Origin: Minicystis rosea
Lineage (GTDB): Bacteria > Myxococcota_A > Polyangia > Polyangiales > Polyangiaceae
Assembly (NCBI GenBank): GCA_001931535.1
Contig: CP016211.1
Location: forward strand, 13,624,377 to 13,688,376
Length of the DNA stretch: 64,000 nt
Direction of reading: 5' to 3'
The notes below the pieces were generated by a model, which saw only the letters and a program-made list of their open reading frames with translations, searched no databases and was not told the DNA's origin. Of the stretch, positions 61,471 through 64,000 are shown piece after piece (position 1 is the stretch's first letter; each line of letters opens with the position of its first letter). Made by a program: the position numbers and the translations under genes.

Positions 61471-64000
61471 CCGTCGTCGCCAAGGCGACCTTCGCGATGA
61501 TGCACGACGGCGTGGCGCGCCTCCTCGCGCCGCTGCCGCTCGTGGTGGAGGATCGGGACGGCGCGGCCACGCTCGCCGAGCCTTCGGATCTCGTGCCGCA
61601 CTTGCCCACGGCGGGCGTCATGGTGTGGGGCCACGCGCGCCCGCCGCGGCCGGCGCCCGCGCTCACCGTTCGGCTCGCGGTCTATCGCCAGGAGCGCGCG
61701 CTCGTCGACAAGGTGCTGCACGTCTTCGGCGATCGCGCGCCCGGGGCCGCGGGGCCGCAGCCCTTCCAGAAGATCCCGCTCGTCTACGAGCGCACCTTCG
61801 GCGGGCCCGCGTTCCCCGACAACCCTGCCGGCGTCGGCGCCGCGGCGGACGCGTGGGCGCAGCCGAACCTCGTGCACCCCGCGGATCCCCGGCGTCCCGC
61901 GAGCCTCGGCCCGATCTCGAGCCACTGGGTCGCGCGCCGCCGCCTCCTCGGATCGCACGCGCCGCCCGCGCTCGGGGAGCCTTGGGCGGACATCCCCGAG
62001 GGCTTCGATTTCCGCTGGTTCCAGGCCGCGCCGCCGGATCAGCAATGCGACTACCTCCAGGGCGAGGAGTGGATCGTGCTCGATGGAATGCACGCGGCGC
62101 AGCCACGCCTGTCCACGCGCTTGCCGGCGATGCGCGCGCGGGCGGTGTGGATCGCTCCGGGCGCGCGCGGCCCCGAAGGGCACCTGTTCGATCTGCTCGC
62201 CGACACGCTCCTCGTCGACGCCGATCGGGGTACGTGCTCGGTCGTGTGGCGCGGATCCTTTCCGCTCGCGCGCACCGACATGCTCCCGCACCTGCGCTTG
62301 ATCGTGGGCGTCGAGCTGCCCGGCTACCCGATCACCTGGCCGGCGGACGCGCACCTCGCGTCGCCGCGCGCTCCCGAGCCGGAGGAGCCGCCGCCATCGG
62401 AGCGCGCGCCCACCGAGCGCATCGTGATCGCGAAGGTGAAGGCGGCGCTGCCCTTCACCAAGGCCCCGACGGATCAGGGCGCCGCGCCCGCCGCCGCGCC
62501 CCGCGTGCGATCGCGCGACGAGGACGAGACCACCCGCTTCGTGCTCCCGCCGGCCGTCGATGCGTTGCCGTTCAAGCAAGGGCCGTCGTCGCTGCCGTCC
62601 GTCGCGGCCTCGCCGCGCCCCGCGAGCGGCTCGCTCGGCGACACCGCGCTGCCCACGCAATCCCCGCTCGCCGGCGTGTTGCCCTTCACCCCCGCGCGCA
62701 CCGACGTGGCCGCGCGTGCTCCGGAGGGCGCCCCGCGTGCCGGCGCCCCCCGCGCGCGCTCGTCCACCGGCACCTGGACCGGCGACGGCGACGATCGCAC
62801 CCAGATGCTTCGCGCCCGCGCCGCGGCGACGTTCGCAGCGCCGTTCGCCCTCGCAGCTCCTGGCACGGCGAAGGATCCTTCCCCCGGCGCGAGCGCGTTG
62901 CCCGGCGCCCCCTGGAGCGGCGTGCCGGCGGCGCCGGTCGAAGCCTCGGACCCGAATGCCGAGACCATCTCCACGCGAGCCTCCGACGTCCGCCGCCGCC
63001 TCGCGGCCCTCTCCACGCCGACCGCGCCCTCCGTCGTCACATCGCCGCCGGGACCCGCGATCGCGCCACCCCCGCTGATCACCTCGCCGCCCCCGCTCTC
63101 GCCCTCCGACGCTTCGATCTCGCCACCCCCACTGGTCGTGGCGCCGCCCGGCGCCTCGAGCTCGCCAATCGGAGGCTCCATTGCGCCACTGGGGCCCGCG
63201 ATCTCGCCAGTCGGAGGCTCCATCGCGCCAGTGGTGGCTGAAAGATCGCAAGTCGGAGGCTCCATTGCGCCAGTGGTGGCTGCGAGCTCCCCGGTCGGAG
63301 GCTCCATTGCGCCAGTGGTGGCTGCAAGCTCCCCAGTCGGAGGCTCCATTGCGCCAGTGGTGGCTGCGATCTCGCCAGTCGGAGGCTCCATTGCGCCAGT
63401 GGTGGCTGCAAGCTCCCCAGTCGGAGGCTCCATTGCGCCAGTGATGGCTGCAAGCTCCCCAGCGGGAGGCTTCATTGCGCCAGTAGTGGCTGAAAGATCG
63501 CAAGTCGGAGGCTCTGTTGCGCCAGTGGTGGCTGCGAGCTCGCCAGTTGGAGGCTCCGTTGCGCCAGTTGGAGGCTCCATTGCGCCACTGGGGCCCGCGA
63601 ATTCGCCAGTTGCAGTGACAGCGCCCGTCCCGCCGCCCATGGTCGTGAACGCGCCGGCGGTGGGGCTCTCGGCCCCTGGGCTGGTGCTGTCGTCGAGCGC
63701 GGCGTCGGGGTTGATGCTTTCGTCGAGCGTGCTCGCGGGCGCGGCGCCGGCTCCCTCCGTCGTGTCGCTGGAGAGCGTCGCGACGCCGCCTCCGCGTGTG
63801 GAAGGCCTCGCGGCGCTGGAGACGGCGGTGCCGCCGCACGAGGTTGCGGAGGCGCCGAAGCTCGGCGTCACGCCGGTCGAGCCGGCCGTCGTGCCCGCGG
63901 CGACGCCCACGCCTCCGCCGCCCGCGCCGCCTCCAGTGCCCACCGATCCAGCCTCGATCCTGCGGGCGACCCTTCGCGCGCGCATCGAGGCCGGCGCGTA
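61380..64000 (+). CDS. DUF2169 domain protein, 5' part (runs off right edge)
   Basis: The plus-strand frame is open from the GTG at 61380 to the last base, 873 complete codons. The N-terminal 310 residues carry DUF2169 motifs: TVVAKATFAM, IPLVYERTFGGPAFPDN, PASLGPISSHWVARR and FDFRWFQAAPPDQQC. This is the T6SS-linked adaptor family also seen at 31682. Beyond residue 350 the sequence is Pro/Ala/Ser-rich, includes a 42-bp coding tandem repeat, and reaches a helical region as the window ends (DPASILRATLRARIEAG). Thirty-three nt after the shifted-frame stop of the peptidase gene. Long minus-strand frames across it are shadows. Confidence 0.85.
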   Translation, partial: MVPVGPIPVVALTPVSCGSLSWRRAGIPQVTVVAKATFAMMHDGVARLLAPLPLVVEDRDGAATLAEPSDLVPHLPTAGVMVWGHARPPRPAPALTVRLAVYRQERALVDKVLHVFGDRAPGAAGPQPFQKIPLVYERTFGGPAFPDNPAGVGAAADAWAQPNLVHPADPRRPASLGPISSHWVARRRLLGSHAPPALGEPWADIPEGFDFRWFQAAPPDQQCDYLQGEEWIVLDGMHAAQPRLSTRLPAMRARAVWIAPGARGPEGHLFDLLADTLLVDADRGTCSVVWRGSFPLARTDMLPHLRLIVGVELPGYPITWPADAHLASPRAPEPEEPPPSERAPTERIVIAKVKAALPFTKAPTDQGAAPAAAPRVRSRDEDETTRFVLPPAVDALPFKQGPSSLPSVAASPRPASGSLGDTALPTQSPLAGVLPFTPARTDVAARAPEGAPRAGAPRARSSTGTWTGDGDDRTQMLRARAAATFAAPFALAAPGTAKDPSPGASALPGAPWSGVPAAPVEASDPNAETISTRASDVRRRLAALSTPTAPSVVTSPPGPAIAPPPLITSPPPLSPSDASISPPPLVVAPPGASSSPIGGSIAPLGPAISPVGGSIAPVVAERSQVGGSIAPVVAASSPVGGSIAPVVAASSPVGGSIAPVVAAISPVGGSIAPVVAASSPVGGSIAPVMAASSPAGGFIAPVVAERSQVGGSVAPVVAASSPVGGSVAPVGGSIAPLGPANSPVAVTAPVPPPMVVNAPAVGLSAPGLVLSSSAASGLMLSSSVLAGAAPAPSVVSLESVATPPPRVEGLAALETAVPPHEVAEAPKLGVTPVEPAVVPAATPTPPPPAPPPVPTDPASILRATLRARIEAGA
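63162..63612 (+). repeat. About ten 42-bp coding tandem repeats
   Basis: The 14-residue unit SPVGGSIAPVVAAS recurs about ten times with small changes (PLGPAI, VVAERSQ, SVAP variants). The period of 42 nt keeps frame. It lies in the disordered linker of the second DUF2169 protein. Confidence 0.92.

Noticed and set aside
60990..63985. Long minus-strand frames opposite the second DUF2169 gene (949 and 503 codons)
   Set aside because: They mirror the repeat-rich, high-GC3 plus-strand gene, which carries clear DUF2169 motifs. The minus-strand translations are Arg/His-rich or simple repeats.

Overview
High-GC bacterial chromosome, most likely a myxobacterium of the order Polyangiales (Sorangium/Polyangium-like). 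This is inferred from very high GC3, many Ser/Pro-rich lipoproteins, metal-binding-motif plus FG-GAP proteins, Ser/Thr kinases carrying HRDISPHN-type loops, TPR/PEGA membrane proteins, FHA and DUF2169 type VI secretion (T6SS) proteins, and a dnaX with a long Ala/Pro linker. No rRNA, tRNA, CRISPR array or transposase was recognised.

Layout. 1-6.3 kb: the 5' end of a luciferase-like flavin monooxygenase leaving the left edge, a secreted FG-GAP protein, a tightly overlapping ECF sigma / anti-sigma-TPR / secreted protein operon, and an orphan pilP. 6.5-11.5 kb: a lipoprotein serpin and three lipoproteins. 11.6-14.3 kb: a Ser/Thr kinase followed by a TPR membrane protein; with the divergent Cys-rich lipoprotein this is cassette 1. 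14.5-22 kb: nth, small envelope proteins, an unknown helical protein, rtcB and a membrane protein. 22-27.4 kb: cassette 2 (homologous lipoprotein, kinase, TPR/PEGA protein) lying between two direct copies of a roughly 350-bp segment. 27.5-36.3 kb: an acidic protein, lactate dehydrogenase, HD protein, alpha/beta hydrolase, DUF2169 protein, membrane protein and an SDR. 36.6-41.7 kb: an unknown helical protein and a 1224-residue metallophosphoesterase-STAND-TPR protein, the best candidate for an undescribed conflict or signalling system. 41.9-48.3 kb: a T6SS vgrG island (VgrG, PAAR, FHA-DUF4123 adaptor, three uncharacterised proteins). 48.6-54.8 kb: dnaX, a TerB-papain-TerB protease, a Kazal lipoprotein and an SRPBCC protein. 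54.9-58.4 kb: an overlapping carbamoyltransferase / amidohydrolase / FkbM methyltransferase operon. 58.4-64 kb: a 128-nt three-tier inverted repeat, an NMT1-type binding protein, an M61-like peptidase with an apparent -1 frameshift near its end, and a second DUF2169 protein leaving the right edge.

How the genes fit together. Two themes recur. One is envelope signalling: an ECF operon with a membrane-spanning anti-sigma factor, and two homologous lipoprotein-kinase-TPR cassettes. The other is contact-dependent antagonism and its control: a vgrG island, one DUF4123 adaptor fused to FHA, two DUF2169 proteins, a STAND NTPase, and two secreted protease inhibitors (serpin and Kazal).

Family calls rest on motifs read by eye. 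Start codons were adjusted to signal peptides, overlaps and domain starts. No database search was possible.
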